From positions 1-56,965 of the forward strand of contig JAICQQ010000031.1 of assembly GCA_025937785.1 (NCBI GenBank): 56,965 nucleotides of DNA, read 5' to 3'. Below, piece by piece: positions 44,492-54,800 of this stretch. The notes under the pieces were generated by a model. That model had not been told where the DNA came from, did not search any database, and saw only the letters and a program-made list of their open reading frames with translations. Made by a program: the position numbers and the translations under genes. The stretch is from Polyangiaceae bacterium (GTDB lineage Bacteria > Myxococcota_A > Polyangia > Polyangiales > Polyangiaceae). How positions within the stretch are numbered: the stretch's first letter is position 1; every line of letters begins with the position of its first letter.

Positions 44492-45316
44492 ATGTCCACG
44501 GAAGCAGTATCCGAGCTCGTTCAGCGGGCATTCGCCGATCGCACCCTTCTGGCGCAACCCGAGTACGAGCGCGCCGTACTAGAGACCATCGAACGACTCG
44601 ACAAGGGTGAGATCCGAGTCGCGACGAAGAGCGACACCGGCGAATGGGTGACGCACGCTTGGATCAAGCAGGCCGTGCTGCTCTATTTCGCGATCGCGCC
44701 CATGCAGCGCATGAGTGTCGAACCGTTCGAGTTCTACGACAAGATCCCGCTGAAACACGGCCTCGATGCGGCTGGCGTGCGCGTGGTGCCTCCTGGGACG
44801 GTGCGCTACGGCAGCTTCATCGAGAGGGGCGCAATCGTGATGCCGGGCTACGTCAACATCGGAGCCTACGTGGGGGCGGGCACCATGGTCGACACCTGGG
44901 CCACCGTCGGATCCTGCGCGCAAATCGGCAAAGATTGCCACCTCTCCGGCGGCGTTGGCATCGGCGGCGTGCTGGAACCGCCGGGCGCTCGCCCCGTGAT
45001 CGTCGAAGACGGCTGCTTCATCGGGTCGCGCGCGATCATCGTCGAGGGTACGTTGGTCGAGCACGAGTCGGTCGTCGGAGCAGGCGTCACCCTGACCGCG
45101 TCGACGCCCATCATCGACGTCACGGGGTCCGAACCGAAGGAGCTTCGCGGTCGCGTGCCCGCGCGCAGCGTGGTGATTCCGGGTATGCGCACGAAGAAGT
45201 TTCCCGCGGGCGAGTACCAAGTGCCGTGCGCCCTCATCATCGGTCAGCGCAAAGAGAGCACGGACAAGAAGACCAGCCTCAATCAGGCCCTGCGCGACTT
45301 CAACGTGGCCGTGTAA
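44492..45316 (+). CDS. dapD: 2,3,4,5-tetrahydropyridine-2,6-dicarboxylate N-succinyltransferase
   Basis: A 274-residue left-handed beta-helix transferase. The helix-bundle N-terminus (ETIERLDKGEIRVATK) is followed by hexapeptide repeats from about residue 100 (GAIVMPGYVNIGAYVGAGTMVDTWATVGSCAQIG). The family hallmarks LSGGVGIGGVLEPPGA and VIVEDGCFIGSRAIIVEGT are present. It succinylates tetrahydrodipicolinate in the lysine/meso-diaminopimelate pathway, using succinyl-CoA, the metabolite made by the sucCD product upstream. ATG at 44492. No other dap gene adjoins. Confidence 0.96.
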   Translation: MSTEAVSELVQRAFADRTLLAQPEYERAVLETIERLDKGEIRVATKSDTGEWVTHAWIKQAVLLYFAIAPMQRMSVEPFEFYDKIPLKHGLDAAGVRVVPPGTVRYGSFIERGAIVMPGYVNIGAYVGAGTMVDTWATVGSCAQIGKDCHLSGGVGIGGVLEPPGARPVIVEDGCFIGSRAIIVEGTLVEHESVVGAGVTLTASTPIIDVTGSEPKELRGRVPARSVVIPGMRTKKFPAGEYQVPCALIIGQRKESTDKKTSLNQALRDFNVAV

Positions 45317-45488
45317 GCCAGCCGCGCGCCCTGCGGGAACAGCGCAAAATTATTCAGGGGAACCCTGGGCAAAGTTCCAGGGGTGTGGACCCGCGGCGGT
45401 ACTGGCCAGGACTCGAGGCAGCTGACTTGGGCCTTTTTCGTGCCGCGGCCATCCGCATGCAGCTAAGCTAGGTGCCTTGGTGCGCACG

Positions 45489-46097
45489 ATGACCCTCCGC
45501 TTGCGCTCGCTGATTCTGGTTTCCACGGCTGTCGGGCTGCTGGGGGGATGCGAAACCGTCGCCGCCGAGCGGGTGATCGAGCCGGACACCAAGCCGCGTC
45601 CCTCGGCGCAACCCCTGAAGTCGCTGCGCACGGAGCGGCCCTCACTGCTCGAGGCCGAGCCGCTGGAGCGAGCGCTGGAGGCCGTGACCGCCGCGATCCG
45701 GCGGGGTGATACCAGCGTCGAGATCGAACTGCTCGAGCTGCGTGCCTCTGCCGAACGGCTGGTGCTTCAGGCTGCCGATCCCGCCGCGCCAGAGCGGGTG
45801 CTGCAGTGGGAGTATTCCCAGGGCGAGACCAAGGGCCCCAGCGTGGTCGAGCTCCGCGGCACCGGCAAGTTGCAGGAAAACCTGTTCCCGCTCGAGAGCG
45901 TGTACCTAAAGGCGATCCCCCGCCTCTGTTCGATCGCTGTCGATCACGTAGACCCGCAGGACGGGCGCGTGAGCCACCTGATCATCCGTCGCAATCTTCC
46001 GTTCTCTCAAGACGTGAGGTTCAGGCTGTTCGTCGATAGCCCGCGGCGCTCCGGGCTGCTCGATGCCAACCGCTTCGGCCACCCGCTTTTGGGCTAA
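45489..46097 (+). CDS. hypothetical lipoprotein
   Basis: About 202 residues from the ATG at 45489; TTG at 45477 and GTG at 45480 are also in frame. Lipoprotein signal ending in LLGGC (C21). The mature part has an alpha-helical section (LERALEAVTAAIRRGDTSVEIELLELRASAERLVL) and a beta-rich C-terminal domain with a tail (SHLIIRRNLPFSQDVRFRLFVD) that may bind a partner or surface. No family recognised. It precedes the molybdoenzyme gene, 25 bases away, so it may be co-transcribed. Confidence 0.68.
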   Translation: MTLRLRSLILVSTAVGLLGGCETVAAERVIEPDTKPRPSAQPLKSLRTERPSLLEAEPLERALEAVTAAIRRGDTSVEIELLELRASAERLVLQAADPAAPERVLQWEYSQGETKGPSVVELRGTGKLQENLFPLESVYLKAIPRLCSIAVDHVDPQDGRVSHLIIRRNLPFSQDVRFRLFVDSPRRSGLLDANRFGHPLLG

Positions 46098-46122
46098 TGC
46101 TCCGACTCCGATTCGGCAACGG

Positions 46123-48351
46123 ATGAACTGGTTCGAGCGAATTCGCTGGCTGTTCCCTTTCGGACTATTGGTACCGAACAAGCCGCGCCACTTTCGCGAG
46201 ATGCTGCGAGTGTTGTGGGACAACCGCGGGCGTTGGCGCTACGCCTGGCGCATTCTCACGCAGGGCGTCTGTGACGGTTGTTCGCTCGGCCCTCGCGGTC
46301 TGAGGGACGACGTGATCCCCGGCGTGCACCTGTGCCTGTCGCGGTTGAAGCTGCTCAAGCTGAACACGATGGGCCCCATTCCGGACCGAGCACTCAAGGA
46401 CATCCAGGGGTTGCGTGCGCTGAGCAACGAACAGCTGCATCGGCTGGGGCGCGTCCCCTACCCGCTGTGGCGTCGGCGCGGCGACCCCGGATTTTCGCGC
46501 CTGTCGTGGGACGAAGCCGTAGCTCTCGTCAGCACGCGCATGCGGCGAGCCGGCCCCGACGACATGGGCATGTTCCTCACCAGTCGCGGCCTGACCAACG
46601 AAACGTACTACGTGGCGCAGAAGCTCGCGCGGTTGGCGGGTACGCCCCACGTCGACTCGTGCGCGCGCCTGTGTCACGCGGCCTCCACCAGCGGGTTGAA
46701 GGAAACGCTGGGCTTCGCCGCCCCGACGCTCTCGCTCTCGGACTGGATCGGGACGGACCTGCTCTTGATCATCGGCAGCAACCTGCCCAACAACCAGCCC
46801 GTTTCTACCACGTACCTGCGTGCCGCCCGACGCGCCGGCACGCACGTCGCCGTCGTCAACCCTTTCAAAGAGCCAGCGCTGGAGCGCTACTGGATCCCGA
46901 GCGTCGCGAGTTCTGCGGTGTTCGGCACGCGCCTGATGGATTCGTACTACGCCGTCCGCCCGGGCGGGGATATCGCGTTCCTCAGCGGCGTGCTCAAGGC
47001 GCTCGACGAGCTCGGCGGTTGGGACGAAAACTTCCTCGAAGATCGGACCACGGGCGGCGCCGAGCTGCGCCAACAGCTGCGGACGCAAAGCTTCGAGCGC
47101 CTGGCCGCCGAGGCAGGCACGAGCGAAGGCGAAATGCGCGAGCTCGCCCAGCGCTACGCGCGCGCCAAGAGCGCCGTGATCGTGTACTCGATGGGCCTGA
47201 CCCAGTACGAATTCGGCGTCGACAACGTCAAAATGGTGGTCAATTTCGCGCTCGCTCGCGGCATGATCGGCCGCCCCAAGTGCGGGATCATGCCCATCCG
47301 AGGCCACTCCGGCGTGCAGGGCTCGGCCGAGTGTGGTGCCGACGCGATGAAGTTGCCTGGCGGTCTCGACGTCAGCACCGAAAATTGTGCGCCGTTCGAA
47401 GCCGCGTGGGGGCGTCCCATTCCGCACCGCGCTGGCTTGCGTGCTGCCCACCTGCTCGACGAATGCCACGAGCGAGGGCTGGAGCTCCTGTACCTGATCG
47501 GCGGCAACCACCTCGAGACGATGCCCGACCGAAAGCACGCGGCCGCGGCGCTGGGCAAGGCGAAGCTGCGGATTCATCAGGACATCGTGCTCAACACCTC
47601 GACGTTGCTCGACGCGGACGAGGTGCTGGTGCTACCCGCCGAAACCCGCTACGAACAGAAGACCGGAGGAACTTCGACCTCCACCGAGCGGCGCATCCGT
47701 TTCACGCCGGAGATCCCGGGACCGCGCATCGCGGAGGCCAAAGCCGAGTGGGAGATCTTGGCGCAGATCGGGGCGGCGCTGGATCCCAAGCTCGCCCCGC
47801 AGTTTGCCTACCAGAACACCCGAGAAATTCGCGCCGAGATGGCCCGTCTCATGCCGCTCTACAGCGGCATCGACAAGCTGGAACGCGCAGGGGACCAGAT
47901 CCAGTGGGGCGGACCACAGCTGGGGGCCACGACGTTCCGCACCAGCGACGGCAAAGCCCATCTCCAAGTCGTGCCGCTGCCGTCCACCGAACTCCCCCCG
48001 GGGCGCTTCATGCTGACGTCGCGCCGGGGCAAGCAGTTCAACTCCATGACCTACGGCAGCAACGATCCGCTTACGGGCGCGGAGCGAGCTGCGGTCGTGA
48101 TCGACGAACACGACCAGCGCGAGCTCGGCGTTCGGCCGGGGCAAACCGTGCGCGTCGCGAGCGATCACGGCGAGCTGGTCGCGGTGGTCCGCACGGGCCC
48201 CTGCCGGCGTCGTCACGTTCAGGCGTTCTGGCCGGAGTGCAACGTGCTATTGGCGCGCAAGTACGACCCCGTATCCGGCGAACCCGACTACAACACCAGC
48301 GTGACGATCGAGCCCGCGCCTGCCCGAGCTCCCCATGCGCCACCCCCCTAG
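46123..48351 (+). CDS. YdeP-family molybdopterin oxidoreductase (formate dehydrogenase alpha-like)
   Basis: About 742 residues. The start at 46123 (MNWFERIRWLFPFG) is preferred over a longer in-frame start at 46063 that would lie inside the lipoprotein gene. The YdeP/TIGR01701-type hallmarks are GVCDGCSLG (C50, C53) and HLCLSRLKLLKLNTMGP in place of a full 4Fe-4S site. The bis-MGD binding segments SRGLTNETYYVAQKLARLAGTP, DSCARLCHAA and GSNLPNNQP follow, and the C-terminal domain has RGKQFNSMTYGSNDPLTG. The substrate of this family is not settled (formate or others). It overlaps fdhD, whose product sulfurates such cofactors; no electron-transfer subunit is encoded nearby. Confidence 0.9.
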   Translation: MNWFERIRWLFPFGLLVPNKPRHFREMLRVLWDNRGRWRYAWRILTQGVCDGCSLGPRGLRDDVIPGVHLCLSRLKLLKLNTMGPIPDRALKDIQGLRALSNEQLHRLGRVPYPLWRRRGDPGFSRLSWDEAVALVSTRMRRAGPDDMGMFLTSRGLTNETYYVAQKLARLAGTPHVDSCARLCHAASTSGLKETLGFAAPTLSLSDWIGTDLLLIIGSNLPNNQPVSTTYLRAARRAGTHVAVVNPFKEPALERYWIPSVASSAVFGTRLMDSYYAVRPGGDIAFLSGVLKALDELGGWDENFLEDRTTGGAELRQQLRTQSFERLAAEAGTSEGEMRELAQRYARAKSAVIVYSMGLTQYEFGVDNVKMVVNFALARGMIGRPKCGIMPIRGHSGVQGSAECGADAMKLPGGLDVSTENCAPFEAAWGRPIPHRAGLRAAHLLDECHERGLELLYLIGGNHLETMPDRKHAAAALGKAKLRIHQDIVLNTSTLLDADEVLVLPAETRYEQKTGGTSTSTERRIRFTPEIPGPRIAEAKAEWEILAQIGAALDPKLAPQFAYQNTREIRAEMARLMPLYSGIDKLERAGDQIQWGGPQLGATTFRTSDGKAHLQVVPLPSTELPPGRFMLTSRRGKQFNSMTYGSNDPLTGAERAAVVIDEHDQRELGVRPGQTVRVASDHGELVAVVRTGPCRRRHVQAFWPECNVLLARKYDPVSGEPDYNTSVTIEPAPARAPHAPPP

Positions 48352-49171
48352 CCGACTCGAGGCGGGCGTGACGCAGGCGTCGGTCACGAGCCGCCGTCAC
48401 GGCAAAGAGCCGGAGCTCCGCCGTGACGATTGGGTGATCGTCGAAGAACCGCTGCAGATCCGCGTCGCCGGCGATGCCGTCGTCGTTACGATGCGCACCC
48501 CCGGCCACGACCACGAACTCGTCGCGGGCTACCTCGCGGCTGAAGGGTGGATCCGCGGGCGCAGTGACCTGGGCAGCATCCGGCATTGCGACAGCGGACC
48601 CGACCCCACGCACAACGTCGTCGATGTCTTGCCAGCCCCTGGCACGACGCTCGAAGAGAGGGCGCCACGACGCCAGCTCTCGACGAGCGCCTGCGGCCTG
48701 TGCGGGCGCGAGCAGATCGACGACCTGCTCGCGCGCGTCGAACCCATTCGAGAACGCACCCGCTGGCGCCAGAGTCAGCTACAGGGCGCCACGGAGCAGC
48801 TGCGCGGCTTCCAGCACAACTACGCCAAGACCGGCGGAGGTCACGCAGCCGCGGTGTTGGACGAGCAAAGCGCCTTTCTGTGCGTCCGCGAAGACGTCGG
48901 GCGGCACAACGCCGTCGACAAAGTGGTCGGGCGTTTGCTCTTGAACGACGAGTTTCCCACAGCAGGCCGCGCGCTCCTGGTGAGCGGGAGGCTCAGCTTC
49001 GAAATCGTGCAGAAGGCAGCGATGGCCCGTTTCGAGCTGGTGGTCGGGATCTCCGCGCCCAGCTCGCTAGCCATCACCACCGCCCAACGCCTCGGTATTA
49101 CCCTCGTGGGATTCGCGCGGTCCGCCGGCTACAACGTGTACAGCGTCGAGGAGCGACTGGTCCAGGACTAG
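48335..49171 (+). CDS. fdhD: formate dehydrogenase accessory sulfurtransferase
   Basis: A 278-residue FdhD: the substrate-binding loop RTPGHDHELVAGYLAAEGWIRG, the sulfur-transfer motif SACGLCGREQIDDLL with its two Cys, then TGGGHAAAV, EDVGRHNAVDKVVG and the C-terminal GFARSAGYNVYS. It moves sulfur from a cysteine desulfurase to the molybdenum cofactor of formate-dehydrogenase-type enzymes. ATG at 48335 overlaps the end of the molybdoenzyme gene by 17 bases, so the two are translationally coupled and the YdeP-like protein is the obvious client. Confidence 0.96.
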   Translation: MRHPPSRLEAGVTQASVTSRRHGKEPELRRDDWVIVEEPLQIRVAGDAVVVTMRTPGHDHELVAGYLAAEGWIRGRSDLGSIRHCDSGPDPTHNVVDVLPAPGTTLEERAPRRQLSTSACGLCGREQIDDLLARVEPIRERTRWRQSQLQGATEQLRGFQHNYAKTGGGHAAAVLDEQSAFLCVREDVGRHNAVDKVVGRLLLNDEFPTAGRALLVSGRLSFEIVQKAAMARFELVVGISAPSSLAITTAQRLGITLVGFARSAGYNVYSVEERLVQD

Positions 49172-49333
49172 CCTGCGTTTGGCCGCGCACACCCGTGGCA
49201 TCTCGCCGCAATAGCTGTCGGCTCAAGTGTGGAGCTGTGGCAGTCACTTGATGGCAGACGACGAGAGCGCCTTCATCCGCGCCAGCAAAGCTTTCATAAT
49301 GCAGCTCTACTCTTGCCGTTCGGAGGTTCGTCG

Positions 49334-50245
49334 ATGGCCCTTGGTAGCTGGACGAGTTCGCGTTGTGTCTTGGTGGCGACGGCGCTTGCCGCGCTGACCG
49401 CTTGCGGAGGAAAGAGCGGGAACAGCGGCGACGACGACACCAGCGACGGGGTGGGAGGCAGCATCATGAGCGGCGGTGGGTCGGGCGGCGCCGGCGGTGG
49501 CCCGGGAGCAGGCGGCAGCGGCGGAACCAACGCCTCCGGGGGCAGCGGCAACAGCGCGACCAGCTCCGCGGCTAGCGGCGGCGCGGGCGGTAGCGGGGGA
49601 GCCGGGGGCGGCAACAGCGGCGGTAGCGGCGGCACTGAAGCCGCTACTGTTAGCAGCACCACGGGTGACGCTGGCGCCGGAGGCACCGGCCCCGTTCCGC
49701 CGCCAGAGTTGGTCGAAGGCTGCCAGGAGACCTGCGACGCCGAGGTTGCCGCGGGTTGCCCGAGCGGGCCCACAGCGAGCTCCTGCGCCGATGCCTGCGA
49801 CCTGACGACACGTGTCCCGGCGTGCGCCGACCAGCTCGGAGAGCTCTTCGATTGCGTTGGCGACAACGACACCACGTCGTGCTCGAACGAAGGCGAAGTG
49901 GTGTTCGACGAGTGTGTCGCGGAACAGTTGGCAGCGTACGCCTGCGTACTGCAGGAAGCACCCGACCCAGCGCTCGAAGGGCCCTGCGAAAGCTACTGCG
50001 GTGCCGCCGCGGACGCGATGTGCGCGAACGACGCCGGCGATCTCGCCGGTTGCATCCTGTACTGCCAATCGATGGGCACCACGTTCCCCTCATGCCGGCC
50101 GGACTGGGTGGACCTGCTCGCGTGCGGAGACGCCGCCGAGTTCGAGTGTAACGCGGACGGCGACGCCGAGCCCGTGGGGTGCACTGCGGAGATCCTGTTC
50201 TTCTACGCGTGCGTCTGTGAGAGCGATCCCGCGGTCTGCGACTGA
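49334..50245 (+). CDS. lipoprotein with duplicated Cys-rich domain
   Basis: About 303 residues from the ATG at 49334 (upstream frame ignored because the signal starts here). Lipobox LTAC (C24). Residues about 30-150 form a Gly/Ser/Asn-rich low-complexity linker. The C-terminus holds two related Cys-rich units of about 80 residues; both end in a helix with the same pattern (ECVAEQLAAYACVL and GCTAEILFFYACV), and each has six to eight Cys. The units probably fold as disulfide-bonded helical bundles on the outside of the cell. No family recognised. Convergent with the small paralog gene, four bases away. Confidence 0.72.
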   Translation: MALGSWTSSRCVLVATALAALTACGGKSGNSGDDDTSDGVGGSIMSGGGSGGAGGGPGAGGSGGTNASGGSGNSATSSAASGGAGGSGGAGGGNSGGSGGTEAATVSSTTGDAGAGGTGPVPPPELVEGCQETCDAEVAAGCPSGPTASSCADACDLTTRVPACADQLGELFDCVGDNDTTSCSNEGEVVFDECVAEQLAAYACVLQEAPDPALEGPCESYCGAAADAMCANDAGDLAGCILYCQSMGTTFPSCRPDWVDLLACGDAAEFECNADGDAEPVGCTAEILFFYACVCESDPAVCD

Positions 50246-50249
50246 CGCA

Positions 50250-51206
50250 TCAACCAGTGAACGGACGGGCGTCCGAGTCGATGCTGACGAGCAGCGCTTC
50301 GGTGCACCCAGGCGCCGGAGCCCTCCCCTCGTCGAGCACACGCACCAGCAGAAGTCCGGGATCGGAGGCGCTCCGTTCGACGCTGACCCGCGCCGCTTGG
50401 CGAAGGCTCGGGCGGGCCAGTTCGGCAGGCGCCGAGGCCGCCACTGAAGCGACGGATGGCGCCGCGCGGGGACGCATCGAAGGCGGCGCGGGACGCGACG
50501 CGGGCGCGGGACGCGACGCGGGCGCGGGACGCGACGCGGGCGCCGGGCGCGAAGGCATGGGCGCCGGGCGCGAGGCGGACGCCGGGCGCGTGCTCATCGG
50601 AGGCGGGCGCGAAGCCGCCGGCGCGGACCGCGATGCGGATGCCGGACGCGACGCGGGCGCCGTATGCGACCCGGGCGCCGGGCGCGTGCTCATCGGAGGC
50701 GGGCGCGAGCCGTTCGCGCGCACACTCGGGAGCGGCGGCGGCGTCAGCGACGCCCGCGACTCGGGCGCCTTGTCCTCCATGGCCCCGTCCCCGGACGCAG
50801 CCAACTCCGCGGCCTTCGCTTCCTCAGCTCGCTCAGGGGGTTTCGAATGAGGCGCCGTGCGGCGGAGCAAGAGCACCGGCTCTTCTTCCGGCGCCGGCTC
50901 GGCATCGGCTGCCGGCGGGCGCGAGCGAGGCGGCGGCTGCGGCAAGCGCCGCTCGTGAACGCCGCTTCGCCCCTCCGTCACCAGCTCGCCCGCCGGCGCG
51001 ATCGAACCGCTGAGCTCGGCGGCGCTGCGTGCCAGAACCAATGTGCGAGCGTCGTCCCCATTGTCGCCGGCGCATTCCGCGGCCTGACGCAGGAAATGCA
51101 GCGCCTCCTCCGTGTCGCCGATGCGGCCGAACAGCGCGGCGTTCTGCAACAGGTGGACCACTTTGTCCGAATCACTGGGCAGTGGTGTAGGAATTTGGAT
51201 CGACAT
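50250..51206 (-). CDS. member 3 of the unrecognised small paralogous family
   Basis: A 318-residue protein with the same plan as the genes at 11969 and 12807. Head: a helix pair at about 15-65 (LLQNAALFGRIGDTEEALHFLR, DDARTLVLARSAAELSGS). Linker: about 200 residues very rich in Pro, Ala, Arg and Ser. Tail: ARVSVERSASDPGLLLVRVL ... TEALLVSIDSD. ATG at 51206 with AAAGGCGG upstream. It lies alone on the minus strand, far from the giant TPR gene, with a gene-free 269-base stretch upstream. A partly deleted copy of it lies near 56.2 kb. Cytoplasmic; function unknown. Confidence 0.8.
   Translation of the reverse strand: MSIQIPTPLPSDSDKVVHLLQNAALFGRIGDTEEALHFLRQAAECAGDNGDDARTLVLARSAAELSGSIAPAGELVTEGRSGVHERRLPQPPPRSRPPAADAEPAPEEEPVLLLRRTAPHSKPPERAEEAKAAELAASGDGAMEDKAPESRASLTPPPLPSVRANGSRPPPMSTRPAPGSHTAPASRPASASRSAPAASRPPPMSTRPASASRPAPMPSRPAPASRPAPASRPAPASRPAPPSMRPRAAPSVASVAASAPAELARPSLRQAARVSVERSASDPGLLLVRVLDEGRAPAPGCTEALLVSIDSDARPFTG
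50490..50543. repeat. 18-base tandem repeat inside the linker of paralog 3
   Basis: Three units of GGGACGCGACGCGGGCGC follow one another. They encode the Ser-Arg-Pro-Ala repeats of the linker on the minus strand. Degenerate further copies extend to about 50700. Copy-number change here would alter linker length without shifting the frame. Confidence 0.8.
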
Positions 51207-51475
51207 GTCCGCCTTTCGACCTGCGCCGTGCGGCCTTCGAAGTAGTGTCCCAGCGCGCGAAGATCAGCTCAGCGCTCACGCGAGTTTGGTGCGTAGCCAA
51301 ACTCCACAGCGAGCAACGTGCACGACTTGTAGGATGGTGGTGGTGGACGCGCCCGATTATGGGCAGGGCCAAAGCTAATTCGTCGACTCGCGCAGTCAGG
51401 AAAACTCTCCTCGCGCTGTACCCCAGAGGCTTCCGAGGCCGGCGGGGTCTCCTCGACCGCTATGCACGCGTCTGT

Positions 51476-51802
51476 TCAGTCGTTGAGCAGTTCAGCGGCG
51501 TCCTGGTCGTCGAGGCAGGCGCTCCAGCTGCCCCCCGCGCACACCTGCGTTCCAACGAAGCAGTGTTTCACACCGCCGCTCTCGGGTAACCAGACACGGC
51601 AGTCTCTCGACACACCCTGATCGCAGGCCCCCGTGGCAACGTCATCAGTAGTCGCCCGGCCCGTCACACGCGGCGAAGGCGTAATCGTGCTGCTGGAGCT
51701 CTGCGGAGCATCCGAGCGGTCACTTCCGCCGCAGGCTGATGAAGCGAACGCTGCCAGGAGCAGGGCGAGCACGGCGGTGCAACGAAGCCTGGGCGGGTTC
51801 AT
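51476..51802 (-). CDS. small lipoprotein, last gene of a secreted-protein operon
   Basis: A 108-residue product: signal ending in SSAC (C24), a Ser/Thr/Pro linker to about 50, then a Cys-containing tail (GACDQGVSRDCRVWLPE, HCFVGTQVCAGGSWSACLDD). The tail motif C-x-G-x-Q-x-C-x-x-G-x-W-x-x-C is like a segment at the start of the neighbouring 1101-residue protein. ATG at 51802; the gap to that gene's stop is 8 bases on the same strand, so the two are co-transcribed. A 269-base stretch with no gene follows toward paralog 3. Confidence 0.68.
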   Translation of the reverse strand: MNPPRLRCTAVLALLLAAFASSACGGSDRSDAPQSSSSTITPSPRVTGRATTDDVATGACDQGVSRDCRVWLPESGGVKHCFVGTQVCAGGSWSACLDDQDAAELLND

Positions 51803-51810
51803 GATGGGGG

Positions 51811-54800
51811 CTACTCCGCGTCGGCGCACGTCAGCTGGAGATTCCAGTTCTTGAGCAGAGGCGCTATCGTCAGGTCCGTAGAGGGGACGAGGTACGATCG
51901 GACTCGAACGAAGTTCTGGTGCGCGTCGAGCCCGTTGGCCTTCAAGGTGTCGTGAACGACGGTGCTGCCCTTCTGAGTATCCGGCGTGCCGCCACGGGCC
52001 ACGGCTTGTTGACCCGCGAGGCTCGAAGGACCGGGCGGGTTTTGGAACGAAAGAGGGTACTCGTTCGCCGAGTCGAGCCCGGCACGCGTCGCCGCGGAGG
52101 CCACGTAGAAACCGATCTTCGAATCGCTGGCCGTAGTGGCGGACCAAGACCATAGCCCCCACGTGGGCACCTGCCCCGGCTCGCAGATGTCCGAAGCGTC
52201 GTAGTCGCGGATGAACGAGGATGCGACCAGCTTCGTCCCCTCTTCACCAGGTTCGTAGCGGCCCGTGCTGACGGTGGCCTCGGCTGGGGACCAGGCGAAG
52301 TTGTCGATGAGGACGGCCGAGTCCCACTGGTTGTCTCCGGTATCCCAGATGCTGAAATGAAGCGTGATCTCTTCGCCGGGCTGAACCGGGGCGCTCGTTT
52401 GCAGCCACCCTGTGGCGCCACCGCAGATACTGTTCGAGCGGTAGGTGCTGCCCGAATGGTTGTTCGAGCACACTCCATCGTAGCCCGAACCGTTCAAGAG
52501 CGGATGAGATCCGCTCGCTTGCGGCGGCCAACCGCTCGGGATGGAGAAGAAGCCGTTGTTCACGGAAACCGGGTTGCCCTTGGAATCGAAGGAGATGTTC
52601 TTGTCCGATCGAGTGTTGAGCGACCCATCATAGTAAGCGACGAAGGCGTCGTTATAGGCGGTGCACAACCACTCTGGGTACTCCGAGGTGAAGAAGTTGA
52701 AGTTGAACGAGAAGGAGTTCGCGTTGGACGGCGCCCGGATCTTCAGTTTCAAGCCGCACGAGTCCTTACCCGGCGTGCCCGCGGTGCAGCCCGCCGCGGG
52801 CGGAATCGAGTGCGCAGGCGTGCTCGAGGTGCCCGCGTCGTAACCCGCTCCGTTGGGCTGAATCCAACCCGGATCGCCGGTGTCGCGGGCGGTGCCCGAC
52901 GAGTACACCACCATCCGAGTCCCTTCGGTTGGCTGGTTGCCGGAGCCGAAATCCTTGACCACGTAGTACTGCTTGGTGTCACTGCAGGCCGTAGTTCCGT
53001 TGGCGCGTACGAAGCTCGCGTCGAGCACCCCCGAAGCATTGCTCCCGGCCACGCTGCACAATCCTATCGCCTTGGCGTGCGCCCAGGCGTCCCCCGCGGC
53101 AGCGAGGGATCCGTCGCATTGGGTCGGCGGGTTGTCACTGGTGCCGTCGCAATCGTCGTCGAAGGCGTTACCCTTGAAATCGTAGGCAGCGGGACTTATC
53201 GTCGCGTCGCACTCGAGACAATCGCCGCTAGCGGGCGAGAACCCGTCGCCGTCGTAGTCCGTGGTTTCACTGGGATCCTCGTAGCAAGCGACGCACTCGT
53301 TGGTGCTCGTCTCGACCGAGCAGCTGATCTGACACTCGTCTTCAATCAGCGCGAGGCAGCCCGAGTGCCACGCCGTGCCGCAGCACGTGGCATCCTTCTC
53401 GCACACCTTGCCTACGCAACCCGACGTGGGCGGCGGCGTGTACTGACCGCTGACCGAGATGTCGTCCAGGTTCCATCCGGACACCTTGCTCGTCGCCGCA
53501 CCCGTCCAACCGAAGCGGATGCGCATCGCGGAGTTCTTGTACGCGAGCAGGTTGAGAGTCTGTGTACTCCAGGAGCTTTCGCTGATGGCCGCGGTGTTGG
53601 TCCAAACGTTGACCCAGGCCGTGCCGTCGTAGACCTCGACCTTCGCGGCGCGGGTGGCAGGCGCCTCCACGTTGAGCCAGCGCCGAAACTGAAGTGAGAG
53701 CGTGCTGACCATGCTGGCGTCGAACGCCGGGCTCGTGAGCCAGCGCGTCTCGCTGACAGGAGGCACCGTAATCTTCACGTCATCGACTTGCACGTACTCG
53801 CTGCTACCGGATTTCGCCACGAAGCGCACTTTGAAGCCGCTGGAGCGATAGCTGGCGAGGTCGAACGTTTCACTGCGCCACGTGTCGTCGTCGTGGACGT
53901 TGCCGGCCCAGTTGGACAGCGTCGACCAGCTCGAACCATTGTAGGCCTCGACCTTGAGATAGTCACCCGAGTCCAGCGCGTCGTCGACGAAGCGCAGGAG
54001 CTCCAGGGTCGCAGACGGGTAGCTGCTGAGATTGATGGGGCTCGCGACGGTGATGGAGCACCCCGAGCAGTTCGATGCGCGCGCCACTCGGTTGCCCGAC
54101 CCGGACGACGGGTAGCTGGCCGCGTCCGTCATACTGCTGGGCGTGGACCAGGCGCCGGAAACCGTCCAGTCGTTCAGGTTCGGAAAGGTTTCGGAGAAAA
54201 CGGTCTGGCCGCCGCCGATGTTGCCGCCGATCACCGTACCTGCGATGTTGTCGTCGCTCGTCGGCGTCGTGTCCGACGACGGGTCGGCATTGCCCGTGGT
54301 GTGACCGCTGGAGCTCGTAGCATTGCCCACCGCCCAGGAGGGGTCGAGCGTCCACCCCGATGCGCTTCCGGTAGAAAAGGACTCGGACAGCAGCGACAGG
54401 GTCTGCGCGGGGTACGTCTTCTGGTCGCACGTGGCGTCGAGCGCCGAACCCACTTCGCAGATGTGGTGTCCGCAGGCTCCGGTCATCGCAGGGTAGGCGC
54501 CACCGTCGCAGCCGAAGCCGCCGCCGACAGGGGGGCCAACGACTTGCTGCTGGCCCACCAGCGTGATGCCCGCCTCGCTCTCGACGATGCCGGAGCTCTC
54601 GTCGACGCCGATGTCGCCGGGCTCGTCGATGAACGTCGTGCAATGCGGATCGCACGGGTTGCTCTCGCAGGCGGAGGCTTCCCCGAGCGCCAGCTCCCCG
54701 AGTTTGGGCGCCTTGGGGGCCACGGCGGAGTTGATGATGCACTCACCCCAGACGCCGTTCGCGCAGGTGGTGATACCCTCGCCGCAGATCAGCTGATCGC

